From positions 1 through 64,000 of the forward strand of contig NZ_FOTS01000019.1 of assembly GCF_900114615.1 (NCBI RefSeq): a DNA stretch of 64,000 nucleotides. The letters run 5' to 3'. The notes under the pieces are model-generated. The model searched no databases, was not told the origin of the DNA, and saw nothing but the letters and a program-made list of their open reading frames with translations. Shown piece by piece: positions 8,552 to 16,027 of the stretch; position 1 is the stretch's first letter; the number at the start of each line of letters is the position of its first letter. A program made the position numbers and the translations under genes. This DNA is from Pelosinus propionicus DSM 13327 (GTDB lineage Bacteria; Bacillota; Negativicutes; DSM-13327).

Positions 8552-8696
8552 AATATTAACCAACTGAAGAAGTTTTAACTAGATTGTATTTAAGTTTCTT
8601 GCGTCATTATATTAAAAAGTGAAGTGGTGTTTTATTATATTTCTAGAATAAATAAGATGTTACCAGCAGATGCTATTATCAAAAGGAGGAACTACA

Positions 8697-9440
8697 TTGA
8701 CATATTCAAAGTATTCAATTTTGAAGTTAGTTAGTATTATTGGTCTCACCTTCTTAGTAAGTGGTTGTAATATGTTTACTCCACTAAAAAAACCTGAAAT
8801 AGGGCCTGCTGGCAGTCCTGTGGAAACAAAACCCAATCCACCTATCAGTCAACGATTTGAATCACCACCTAAAGAACTCTATGATTTGGAGGCTGCTGCT
8901 GGTGTAATTTTCCAAGGAATCAATAAAAAAGACTGGGTACAAGCAGAGCGCGGTATTGCGACATTACAAACCTTATGGCCGAAAATTAGGGATTTAACTG
9001 GCAATAAGAAAGGAATTAAAGATGCCGATGAAGCACTTGCAACATTAGAAACAGATATCAATAAACAGAGTAATAGCGCTTCTTATGAAAGTCTTATTAA
9101 ATTTATGGCAAGTATTAGTGATGTAGGAAAATCATATAAATTATCACCCTTGTCAGATATTGTTGCGATTGGTAATACGATCCGAAATGTTAGCTTTTAT
9201 GTACAAGAAAAAAACTGGGATAAAGCAAAAGCCAAAACGAAAGAACTAGAAGGAGCTTGGGGGCAGGCTAAACCGAGCATGGAAAAAGTCGGCATACTTG
9301 GTGAGATAACAAAAACTCATTCAGCTGTCAAACAATTGAAAGATGCTGTTGAAGCAGAAAATAAAGGAGCAGCCGAAGAACAAATAGCCAATATTAATGA
9401 AAGTATGGGGTTCATTAGAGAGTACTACCATGGTAAATAA
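8697..9440 (+). CDS. Predicted lipoprotein of unknown function
   Basis: A 247-residue exported lipoprotein. A TTG start at 8697 is preceded by AAAAGGAGG. The signal peptide is hydrophobic and ends in the lipobox LVSGC, so the acylated cysteine is at about residue 22. A Pro-rich linker (about residues 25-55) leads to a helical domain with repeated Trp/Lys/Glu segments (INKKDWVQAERGI, EKNWDKAKAKTKELEGAW) that look like two copies of a helical hairpin. The family is not one I can name. It is a monocistronic plus-strand gene ending convergently with spoVAF, and it shares the terminator palindrome with that gene. Confidence 0.8.
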   Translation: MTYSKYSILKLVSIIGLTFLVSGCNMFTPLKKPEIGPAGSPVETKPNPPISQRFESPPKELYDLEAAAGVIFQGINKKDWVQAERGIATLQTLWPKIRDLTGNKKGIKDADEALATLETDINKQSNSASYESLIKFMASISDVGKSYKLSPLSDIVAIGNTIRNVSFYVQEKNWDKAKAKTKELEGAWGQAKPSMEKVGILGEITKTHSAVKQLKDAVEAENKGAAEEQIANINESMGFIREYYHGK

Positions 9441-9477
9441 TAAATCCTCGCAAATGCGAGGATTTATTATTTACCAT
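9430..9477. terminator. Shared bidirectional terminator spanning both stop codons
   Basis: A perfect 22-bp inverted repeat (9430-9451 with 9456-9477) and a 4-nt AAAT loop, with core ATCCTCGC / GCGAGGAT. Both the lipoprotein TAA (9438-9440) and the spoVAF stop (9467-9469) lie inside the stem. Confidence 0.92.
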
Positions 9478-10960
9478 TTTTATTTTGTTCATCGTTATTG
9501 TCTAAGCGGTCTTTATCTTGTGGTTTTAACGCAGCAGGACGTAATATTTTGCTTGGTAAAGGCAACCGTAATAATACATCTTTCATACCCCCAAGATTAA
9601 AAGGAAGTAGAGGCCACAAATAAGGAATACCAAAAGATTTTGTAGAAGCCATAACAATTAAGATACTAGCTAAACCAATTAATAAGCCTGGCAATTTAAA
9701 AAAGATAACCAATAGTAATAATATCGCTCGGAAAAAACGTATTGCCATAGCAAATTCTATACTTGGTGTTGCGAAGGCACCTACAGCTGCTACAGCAGTG
9801 TAAAAGATGATTTCGTTACCAAATAACCCTACTTTAGTAGCAAATTCTCCGATCATAAAAGCACCTATAAAACCAAGAGCTGTAGACTGAGCTGATGGTA
9901 CATGTACAGTAGCCATACGCACTAATTCTACCCCTAGTTCTGCTAAAATAAATTGAAATCCAAGAGGAATAATTCCTGGATCTTGAGGACCAAGGAAAGC
10001 CAAGGATTCAGGCAGTAAATGACGCTGCAATACCAATGCCAGCCATAATGGTGGCAACAATAAAGATAAAAAAACTCCTAGTAATCGCACCATTCGAAGA
10101 TAGGAACCAATAACTACATGTTGATGAAACTCTTCTACGTGCTGTACATGATGCCAAAATGTGGTAGGTAAGATCATAATATTGGGTGAAGTGTCAATCA
10201 CCAAACAGACATGACCTTCTAGTAAATGAACAGCTGCTACATCTGGACGCTCTGTATATCGTACTTTAGGTAGAGGATTCCATTTGCTTCCACCTACAAT
10301 AAATTCTTCGATTGCTTTTTCTGCCATGGGTATGCCATCAATATTAATATTATTTAGCCGTTCTTTCACGATGTCAACTAATTTAGGATCCGTTACATCT
10401 TTAATATATGCAACTGCAATGTCACCTTGTGAGCGCGTTCCTATCTTAACAATTTCAAAACGCAATTGCGGATCACGCAAACGTCTTCGAATTAATGCTG
10501 TGTTAAAAACTAATGTTTCAACAAAGGAATCCCTTGAACCTCTTGTCACTTTTTCAATTGTGGATTCACTAGGCATTCTTGCGGGATATGAACGAGCGTC
10601 AATAATGATAATTTCTTCTTCGCCATCTACTAAAAATAATAATTCTCCCGATAATAAGCTCGTAACTGCATCATTCATGTTGCCCATTAATTTTACTTGT
10701 GAATGAGTCACTCTAGTATAAAATAGTTTCTGCAACGTATTAATTGTTAGTTCATCAGGGTGTAAGGTCAGCATATCCTGAAAAACATTCGTCAGTAGTA
10801 CATCATTTGTCATTGCATTAATCGAAAAAGATGCTGCACGTTTGCGCCCTATTTTATATTCACGAAAAATGATATCAAAACTTTCTCCGACCCCTAAAAA
10901 ATCTTTTAAATAATTAATATTGTCATCGATATCTTTTTCAATTTTCTGTTGTTCTTCCAT
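9467..10960 (-). CDS. spoVAF: Stage V sporulation protein AF (GerA-family)
   Basis: A 497-residue GerA/SpoVAF-family membrane protein. The N-terminal half is soluble and contains SRDSFVETLVFNTALIRRRL-type family sequence at about residues 145-165. Four to six transmembrane helices follow with the ILAELGVELVR and FGIPYLWPL motifs typical of A-type germination proteins. It is the last gene of the spoVA operon and overlaps spoVAEA by about 23 nt, which identifies it as SpoVAF rather than a germinant-receptor A subunit. In Bacillus the SpoVAF/FigP complex accelerates germination. The 3' end is inside the shared terminator. Confidence 0.92.
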   Translation of the reverse strand: MEEQQKIEKDIDDNINYLKDFLGVGESFDIIFREYKIGRKRAASFSINAMTNDVLLTNVFQDMLTLHPDELTINTLQKLFYTRVTHSQVKLMGNMNDAVTSLLSGELLFLVDGEEEIIIIDARSYPARMPSESTIEKVTRGSRDSFVETLVFNTALIRRRLRDPQLRFEIVKIGTRSQGDIAVAYIKDVTDPKLVDIVKERLNNINIDGIPMAEKAIEEFIVGGSKWNPLPKVRYTERPDVAAVHLLEGHVCLVIDTSPNIMILPTTFWHHVQHVEEFHQHVVIGSYLRMVRLLGVFLSLLLPPLWLALVLQRHLLPESLAFLGPQDPGIIPLGFQFILAELGVELVRMATVHVPSAQSTALGFIGAFMIGEFATKVGLFGNEIIFYTAVAAVGAFATPSIEFAMAIRFFRAILLLLVIFFKLPGLLIGLASILIVMASTKSFGIPYLWPLLPFNLGGMKDVLLRLPLPSKILRPAALKPQDKDRLDNNDEQNKNGK

Positions 10961-11534
10961 ATTCTATACCACTCCGTTTTAAGATCTCTTCAATTGCTTT
11001 ACGTGTGATTGGAGCACCCCGCCCAATATCATCTGCTCTGTCCATTTTTCCAATATCTCCGACTCCGACAATAAAGGGTATATCTACATGATTTAGGACA
11101 TCTACTGTATCACCAGTAATAATAGACTTTTTTTCATGTGACTTTTTGCATACACCATTTTTATCGACAGAATGATTTACAATATCACCACTACTAGTTA
11201 TGCATTCATCAGCTGCAATTCCAGCTATACCCGTAGTATTGGATGCAACAGCAACTGCACCTAATACTTCAATATCAGGGTGAGAAGCAACATATTCCAT
11301 TGCAACTTCTCCGTTGCCTTTGTGACGGCTTCCACGATCATCAAACATAACAAGTACAGGATCATGATGAACAGTTTTTAGTAATTTTACTATTTCTTTT
11401 CCACTAATTGGAGTAGGATTACCACCTGATGCTGAAATACAACGAAGACCTAAGGATATAGCAATATCCTCCACTACGTGTTGTGCAACTCTATCGCCAT
11501 CTGTAATTAAGATTACCCTTATTTTTTCAGACAA
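10938..11534 (-). CDS. spoVAEA: Stage V sporulation protein AE, EA-type (soluble)
   Basis: A 198-residue soluble protein of the SpoVAEA type, part of the machinery that moves Ca-dipicolinate in spores. Family sequences are VILITDGDRVA near the start, SASGGNPTP, VMFDDRG, VASNT, and GVGDIGKMDRADD near the C-terminus. The start is ambiguous: a GTG at 11543 abuts the Shine-Dalgarno, whereas the TTG at 11534 has GAGGTG six bases upstream, so I prefer the TTG. It overlaps the spoVAF start. Two unknown genes separate it from spoVAEB, unlike in Bacillus. Confidence 0.9.
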   Translation of the reverse strand: MSEKIRVILITDGDRVAQHVVEDIAISLGLRCISASGGNPTPISGKEIVKLLKTVHHDPVLVMFDDRGSRHKGNGEVAMEYVASHPDIEVLGAVAVASNTTGIAGIAADECITSSGDIVNHSVDKNGVCKKSHEKKSIITGDTVDVLNHVDIPFIVGVGDIGKMDRADDIGRGAPITRKAIEEILKRSGIEYGRTTEN

Positions 11535-11544
11535 TATTTTCACC

Positions 11545-12183
11545 TCATGATTTCTTAATATTTTCTTTGCTTAATAAATGGCTAATATTCGTCGCCACCT
11601 TTTCGCTTTTACTAATGACTTCTTTAAGTTTTTGCAAACTAGTTTCTAGTTCGTTAGCCAATTCATATTGTGTTTGAGCTAATACCTGACTAACAGTCTG
11701 AACAGCCATAGAATCTTGTTGCTGCTGCTTCATATCAGACTTTTTAGTGTCATTATTCTGTGGCTTTGAAGAATTGTCCTCACTATCACTTTTGCCTTGC
11801 AACATTGTACTTACCAATGTTTTTAACTCTTTTAATAATTCTTTATCCCCTTGTTCACTGCCGCCTTGTAACGGTTGTTCAGATGCTTTTGCCTGAACGA
11901 GCCTTTTACTTGAAGAGTCATCTGAGTTCTTTTCAGTAGCAAAAGAACTATCTTTATTTGAACCTTTCATTTGTTCTAAGTTGCTATTTAGCTTTTCTAA
12001 TAGTGAAATAATTTCTTTATTATCATCACTATCTGCTTTAGTTTGAGCTTGAATAAACCCTTGAGCCATATCAGCAATTAAGTTTTTTGAATCATTATGA
12101 TTCGAAGAATCATCATCTTTTATCGGCCGCTCCTCATTTGTCCGTCCGTAATGCATAGAACGTCGCGCAGTTCTTCTCTCCAT
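11545..12183 (-). CDS. Hydrophilic low-complexity protein inside the spoVA operon
   Basis: A 212-residue highly charged protein with no membrane segment. The N-terminus is Arg-rich (MERRTARR), the middle is Ser/Asp/Asn/Lys/Gln low-complexity, and a predicted amphipathic helix or coiled coil runs from about residue 155 to the C-terminus (ETSLQKLKEVISKSEK). I do not recognise a family. The ATG at 12183 is chosen because GTGAGGTG precedes it by about six bases; the longer frame starts inside the upstream gene. It is tightly linked (about 10 nt) to genes on both sides, so it is presumably made in the forespore. Confidence 0.75.
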   Translation of the reverse strand: MERRTARRSMHYGRTNEERPIKDDDSSNHNDSKNLIADMAQGFIQAQTKADSDDNKEIISLLEKLNSNLEQMKGSNKDSSFATEKNSDDSSSKRLVQAKASEQPLQGGSEQGDKELLKELKTLVSTMLQGKSDSEDNSSKPQNNDTKKSDMKQQQQDSMAVQTVSQVLAQTQYELANELETSLQKLKEVISKSEKVATNISHLLSKENIKKS

Positions 12184-12193
12184 CTTTTGCACC

Positions 12194-12586
12194 TCACACA
12201 AAAATCTTCCATAAACTAATCAAACCTGCTAAAACACATAAACGAAAATTTACTACTGCAAAAGGATGCTTAAGAGCACTCAGCGGATTTAATAAGCGAG
12301 ATGTGGGTTCAAAAGCAATACCTCCTGCAAGAGAGCTTGCAATAAAATTGGCTAAAGATCCGCTAAATAGCAACAAAGTCCCTATCAGACTTGAATTATA
12401 ATTACTAACTGCCATTGTGCTGAAAGCGCCAGCTGCTATAATGGTATCGATTTGTCCATTGAAAACAACTGCCATTACAATTTCCCCTAATTCATGAAGA
12501 CTAATCGCAAGTAGGACATGATGGGGGTAACGTATGCCAATTAGAACCGTTGTGGCTACTATGCCAATAAAATCGACAATTAACAT
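12194..12586 (-). CDS. Small membrane protein inside the spoVA operon, site-2-protease-like but lacking the zinc motif
   Basis: A 130-residue integral membrane protein with about four hydrophobic helices. Residues 27-36 read AISLHELGEI, which resembles the HExxH helix of M50B proteases except that the second His is Glu. GSLANF at about residues 76-81 matches the position and look of their GPxxN motif 45-50 residues later. No NPDG/PLDG third motif follows. This suggests an inactive S2P-like fold, but that is my inference. The frame overlaps the spoVAEB stop by one base, showing operon membership. No function is assigned in families I know. Confidence 0.75.
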   Translation of the reverse strand: MLIVDFIGIVATTVLIGIRYPHHVLLAISLHELGEIVMAVVFNGQIDTIIAAGAFSTMAVSNYNSSLIGTLLLFSGSLANFIASSLAGGIAFEPTSRLLNPLSALKHPFAVVNFRLCVLAGLISLWKIFV

Positions 12587-12942
12587 TAGCCGCCCTTACC
12601 TTTAGGATTAAATAATACTGACATAAAAAAACCAAAAACTACGGCAGCCATGATTCCAGTTGCTGTTGCTTTTAAAGCACCACTGAAGATTCCTAGAAAA
12701 CCAAAGCTATTAATATCTTCGATTGTTCCTGTAACTAAAGCATGACCAAAGCCTAATAAAGGAACTGTTGCCCCAGCACCAGCAATATCTACTAAAGGCT
12801 GATAGAGCCCTATACCGCTTAGTATTCCCCCTAATACTACAAATAAAACTAAAACATGAGCAGGAGTCAAGGGAGTTAGATCCATTAGTAATTGTCCAAT
12901 CACGCATAAACCTCCCCCGACAATAAATACCATTATATACAA
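12586..12942 (-). CDS. spoVAEB: Stage V sporulation protein AE, EB-type (membrane)
   Basis: A 118-residue membrane protein with three to four helices; a subunit of the SpoVA Ca-dipicolinate channel in the spore inner membrane. The family core is clear: GLCVIGQLLMD, GAGATVPLLGFGHALV and a final FGFFMSVLFNPKGK. The apparent start is a TTG at 12942 with GGAGGAG about 12 bases upstream; an ATG at 12933 is possible but farther from the site. It shares an ancestral fold with SpoVAC (similar GAGS/GAGA loop). Confidence 0.92.
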   Translation of the reverse strand: MYIMVFIVGGGLCVIGQLLMDLTPLTPAHVLVLFVVLGGILSGIGLYQPLVDIAGAGATVPLLGFGHALVTGTIEDINSFGFLGIFSGALKATATGIMAAVVFGFFMSVLFNPKGKGG

Positions 12943-13015
12943 AGACGTGATAATCTCCTCCTTTTTACATACTCTTCCAAAAACATTCTATGAAATTATA
13001 AACAAGCAAAAAGTA

Positions 13016-13062
13016 AGCAGAACTAGCAAGTTAAAGCACAAGATCAGAGTGTTAGTTCTGCT
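13016..13062 (-). promoter_or_regulatory. Hairpin between spoVAD and spoVAEB
   Basis: A 10-bp inverted repeat, AGCAGAACTA / TAGTTCTGCT, with a 27-nt loop, in the 160-nt gap between the two genes. On the minus strand it is followed by TACTTTTTGC, so it could be a weak attenuator or an RNA-processing stem. The rest of the gap shows only the spoVAEB ribosome site. Confidence 0.45.
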
Positions 13063-13102
13063 ATTCTTGCCATCTTGAACTTCGGAGAGAATACTAAGAA
13101 TT

Positions 13103-14110
13103 TTAGGGCATTTCTATTGATACAGCATGGGCAATACAGGGAATCGATTCTTTTTGTTGATAAGAGGTTGTGCTATGTAAACTACCTGTCCCCAAGAAAA
13201 GTATTTTTTTCAATTTATCCTGTAGTATTTTTTTATAAATGTACCCACATAATACGATTGCGGAGCTAGCGCACCCACTAGCACCAGCATGAGCATCTTG
13301 ATTCTCCTTATATACCATACAGCCACAATCTTGATAGTTAGTGGAAATATCTAAACCTTTTTCTTGCAGCAACTGTATGACCAAATCTCTTCCTACACTT
13401 CCTAGATCTCCAGTAAAGATCATGTCATAATACGCTGGCGTTCTACCAATATCCTGAAGATGTTGCCATATCGTATCAACTGCAGCTGGTGCCATAGCTG
13501 GTCCCATTGCGTTCGGATCTTTTATACCATAATCAACGATCTTACCAATTGTTCCTGTAGTAATACGAGGACCACTCCCCGTTTTGGAAATAACTACTGC
13601 TCCTGATCCTGTTACAGTCCATTGAGCTCCAGGTGGCCGTTGTACACCCATTTCATTAGGAAAACGATATTGTCTCTCAGCAGCATCATGATGGCTAGAA
13701 GCAGCTGCTACAATTTTATTAAAAAATCCTCCATCTAGTAATATAGCACTTAATAGCATGCCTTCTACCATAGTAGAGCATGCTCCATATAATCCTAAAA
13801 ATGGTCTTTTTAAATTTTTCATTGCAAAATGAGTACTCATCAACTGATTCAATAAATCACCAGCAAAGACACAGTCAACTTCCTCCATTGTGCTATTTTC
13901 TTTTTCTATTGCTCTTTTTATGGCATATTCCATCAAGTATGATTCGCATTGTTCCCAACTAGCCAAACCATTTAGGTTATCCGGCATAATATAATCAAAG
14001 TATCCTTGTAATAGCCCTTTTCCTTCCATAGGGCCAACAATATTTGCTGTGCTTGTTATGATTGGAGGATTTGTAAAAACAACACTTTGCATACCTTGCT
14101 TTTTATTCAT
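13103..14110 (-). CDS. spoVAD: Stage V sporulation protein AD
   Basis: A 335-residue thiolase-fold protein that binds dipicolinic acid and serves Ca-DPA uptake into the forespore. Family features are the GLYGACSTM loop (the position of the thiolase cysteine), AASSHHDAAERQYRFPNE, and DLGSVGRDL followed by DCGCM near the C-terminus. AGGAGG precedes the ATG. It follows spoVAC by a dozen bases. The last 20 residues extend past the usual GASGCAS region. Confidence 0.95.
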   Translation of the reverse strand: MNKKQGMQSVVFTNPPIITSTANIVGPMEGKGLLQGYFDYIMPDNLNGLASWEQCESYLMEYAIKRAIEKENSTMEEVDCVFAGDLLNQLMSTHFAMKNLKRPFLGLYGACSTMVEGMLLSAILLDGGFFNKIVAAASSHHDAAERQYRFPNEMGVQRPPGAQWTVTGSGAVVISKTGSGPRITTGTIGKIVDYGIKDPNAMGPAMAPAAVDTIWQHLQDIGRTPAYYDMIFTGDLGSVGRDLVIQLLQEKGLDISTNYQDCGCMVYKENQDAHAGASGCASSAIVLCGYIYKKILQDKLKKILFLGTGSLHSTTSYQQKESIPCIAHAVSIEMP

Positions 14111-14122
14111 TTAATCTGCCTC

Positions 14123-14599
14123 CTATTGTCTGACCCAATAGATTAAGCCAATTATAAATGCAGTTACCATTCCATAAACTAATACTGGTCCGGCAATAAC
14201 AAACATTTTAGCTCCAACACCAAATACATAGCCTTCACGTTTAAACTCCATAGCTGGCGCTACAATAGAGTTTGCAAATCCGGTTATAGGAACAATTGAA
14301 CCTGCTCCAGCTCGCTTTCCTAAGTCATCATAAACACCAATCCCTGTGAAGAATGCTCCCAAAAAGACTAATACAGCTGTCGCACAAGCAGATGCTTCTT
14401 TTTTAGCTAAACCTAGCCCCGAAAAGTAATCTGTAACGAATTGACCTAAAGAACAGATTAATCCACCAACGATAAAGGCCCAGCAGAGATTCTTAAGTAA
14501 CGGGGGTTTGGGTGTAACATTATCTACCTTACTTTGATATTTTTGTTGCTGCATTTTTTCTTTATTATCTTGTTGTTTATTTTTCTTTTCATTAGGCAT
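14123..14599 (-). CDS. spoVAC: Stage V sporulation protein AC
   Basis: A 158-residue membrane protein; SpoVAC is the mechanosensitive pore component of the Ca-DPA channel. A charged Lys/Gln/Asn N-terminus (about 25 residues) precedes membrane helices with FIVGGLICSLGQ, the GAGSIVPITGF loop and AMEFKREGYVFG, all family hallmarks. The ATG at 14599 is used since AAGGGTGA lies upstream; the longer frame would include the promoter. It is the first gene of this spoVA operon; no spoVAA or spoVAB homologue is present. Confidence 0.94.
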   Translation of the reverse strand: MPNEKKNKQQDNKEKMQQQKYQSKVDNVTPKPPLLKNLCWAFIVGGLICSLGQFVTDYFSGLGLAKKEASACATAVLVFLGAFFTGIGVYDDLGKRAGAGSIVPITGFANSIVAPAMEFKREGYVFGVGAKMFVIAGPVLVYGMVTAFIIGLIYWVRQ

Positions 14600-14656
14600 A
14601 TTGTCACCCTTTGCAAAATTATAATCACTTAAGCAATACATATCGTAGCCTTTTCT

Positions 14657-14685
14657 TATTTTGACCACTCAAATCTGAAATATGC
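14657..14685 (-). promoter_or_regulatory. Sigma-F/sigma-G-type promoter of the spoVA operon
   Basis: On the minus strand, -35 GCATA (14681-14685), a 14-bp spacer and -10 GGTCAAAATA (14657-14666). This fits GYATA / GGnnAnAnTR, one base shorter than the usual 15-bp spacing. It is about 58 bases upstream of the spoVAC ATG. Confidence 0.55.
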
Positions 14686-14712
14686 ATTTTTCCAAAAGAA
14701 AACTTTATTCAT

Positions 14713-14743
14713 GAAAAAGAGCACCACACAGGGTACTCTTTTT
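14713..14743 (-). terminator. Terminator after the dodecin gene
   Basis: Stem AAAAGAGTACC / GGTGCTCTTTT with a 6-nt loop, ending in TTTTT on the minus strand. It separates the dodecin gene from the spoVA promoter. Confidence 0.8.
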
Positions 14744-14755
14744 TACGGTCATAGT

Positions 14756-14956
14756 CTAATGATTCACTTTAAATGCAACTTTTACATCAGCTTTGTATTC
14801 TGCAATATGTCCATTGTCGATATTAGCAGTAAAGTTAGTTACTTCGACGCCTAGTATATCATCAATCGATCTAGAAGCTTCCATTACCGCATTGTCTACC
14901 GCATCTGTCCAGTTATGGCTAGATGTGCCAACTAACTCAATTACTTTTACAACCAT
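14756..14956 (-). CDS. Dodecin family flavin-binding protein
   Basis: A 66-residue dodecin, a small beta-alpha-beta-beta protein that assembles into dodecamers and stores or buffers flavins. Hallmarks are MVVKVIELVGTS at the start, a helix AVDNAVMEASRS, and the end EYKADVKVAFKV. The ATG at 14956 is chosen because AAGGAGG precedes it and because it gives the normal family length; the longer frame is spurious. It sits alone between a small membrane ORF and the spoVA promoter, with its own terminator. Confidence 0.92.
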   Translation of the reverse strand: MVVKVIELVGTSSHNWTDAVDNAVMEASRSIDDILGVEVTNFTANIDNGHIAEYKADVKVAFKVNH

Positions 14957-15068
14957 GCCATTACCTCCTTGATTTATAATAGGATTCTCCAATAGTTTGT
15001 ACATAACAATTGGTATTATACTCATCGAGTAGCAACTACTTCATACTTTTCAATAGAAATTTTATCAA

Positions 15069-15230
15069 TTATGTTGAATGAAAAGACTCTATTTTATTTA
15101 AATGAAAAACTTGCTTTGCTCCCATTGGCGATCGTTGGGGAAAGTTACTATAAAGAAATAGCCAAGTAAATATGCTGCTACTCAGAGCAACAATTACAGC
15201 CCAAATAATATATTTTCTCTTGTCAGACAT
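15069..15230 (-). CDS. Small single-pass membrane protein (53 aa) after sigF
   Basis: A 53-codon frame opens with MSDKRKYIIW. A positively charged start leads into one hydrophobic helix (about residues 7-27), then a short basic tail. AGAGGTGG lies six bases upstream of the ATG and the frame ends in TAA at 15069. It lies between the sigF terminator and the dodecin gene. No homologous family is known to me. Ribosome site, charge pattern and position argue that it is real. Confidence 0.6.
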   Translation of the reverse strand: MSDKRKYIIWAVIVALSSSIFTWLFLYSNFPQRSPMGAKQVFHLNKIESFHST

Positions 15231-15264
15231 AAATTCCACCTCTTTATCTTATTATGCCTATTTT

Positions 15265-15296
15265 ATAAAAAAATAAGACCTCTTTTTATGAGGTCT
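15265..15296 (-). terminator. Terminator overlapping the sigF stop codon
   Basis: Stem AGACCTC / GAGGTCT (15276-15282 with 15290-15296), with the sigF TAA in the loop and a T-rich tract after it on the minus strand. Confidence 0.82.
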
Positions 15297-16017
15297 GCAG
15301 AAATTCTTTCATGAGTTTTAAAGCTTGTTTTTCAATTCTAGATATTTGTACTTGGGATAATCCAATTATTTGGGCTACTTCTGCTTGGGTTTTATCAGCA
15401 AAGAAACGTAAATGAATTACAAGACGCTCTTTTTCTGGTAGACGTAATACAATTTCCTTTAATGCTAATTTTTCAAAGTAGGCGCTATCTTCTTCCTCAC
15501 AATACTTCATTTGATCCAACAGTAATATTGGGTCACCATCATCATGAAAGACATTAGCATATAAGGATGTCGGTGTCTGGATTGCTTCTAAAGCAGCCAC
15601 GACCTCTTGTGGTGCCAGGCTCAGCTCCTTTGCAATTTCCGTTATGGTTGGATCTCGTCCAAGTACTCCTTGTAATCTTTCCTGAGTGCGGTGTACCTTA
15701 TATGCTAATTCTTTTACTGGGCGGCTAACTTTCACTGGATTATCATCTCGGATAAATCGTCGGATTTCCCCAATAATCATTGGCACTGCATAAGTTGAAA
15801 ATTTAACACTAAATTTTGTGTCAAAACGTTCAATTGCTTTGACCAAGCCGATACAGCCTAATTGAAATAAATCGTCCCATTCATAACCTCGATTTGTAAA
15901 ACGATGCACCACACTTCGTACCAAATTGATATTATTCTCTAAAATATATTCCTTAGCAATTTGATCACCAGCTTGTGCTTTATATAATAAATTTTTAATT
16001 TCTTCATCTTCAAGCAT
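15286..16017 (-). CDS. sigF: RNA polymerase sporulation sigma factor SigF
   Basis: A 243-residue sigma-70 family protein, the first forespore-specific sigma factor. Region 2 contains NLVRSVVHRF and GYEWDDLFQLGCIGLVKAIERFD, followed by the KFSTYAVPMIIGEIRRFIRDD region-2.4 sequence. Regions 3 and 4 follow, with the helix-turn-helix QAEVAQIIGLSQVQISRIEKQAL at the C-terminus. It follows spoIIAA-spoIIAB, encoding its anti-anti-sigma and anti-sigma factors, with ten-base gaps. Its stop lies in the loop of the operon terminator. Confidence 0.97.
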   Translation of the reverse strand: MLEDEEIKNLLYKAQAGDQIAKEYILENNINLVRSVVHRFTNRGYEWDDLFQLGCIGLVKAIERFDTKFSVKFSTYAVPMIIGEIRRFIRDDNPVKVSRPVKELAYKVHRTQERLQGVLGRDPTITEIAKELSLAPQEVVAALEAIQTPTSLYANVFHDDGDPILLLDQMKYCEEEDSAYFEKLALKEIVLRLPEKERLVIHLRFFADKTQAEVAQIIGLSQVQISRIEKQALKLMKEFLQTS

Positions 16018-16027
16018 GGTATCCCAC

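Noticed and set aside
10284-10706. Plus-strand ORF (140 codons) opposite spoVAF
   Set aside because: It is an antisense shadow of a well-supported GerA-family gene.
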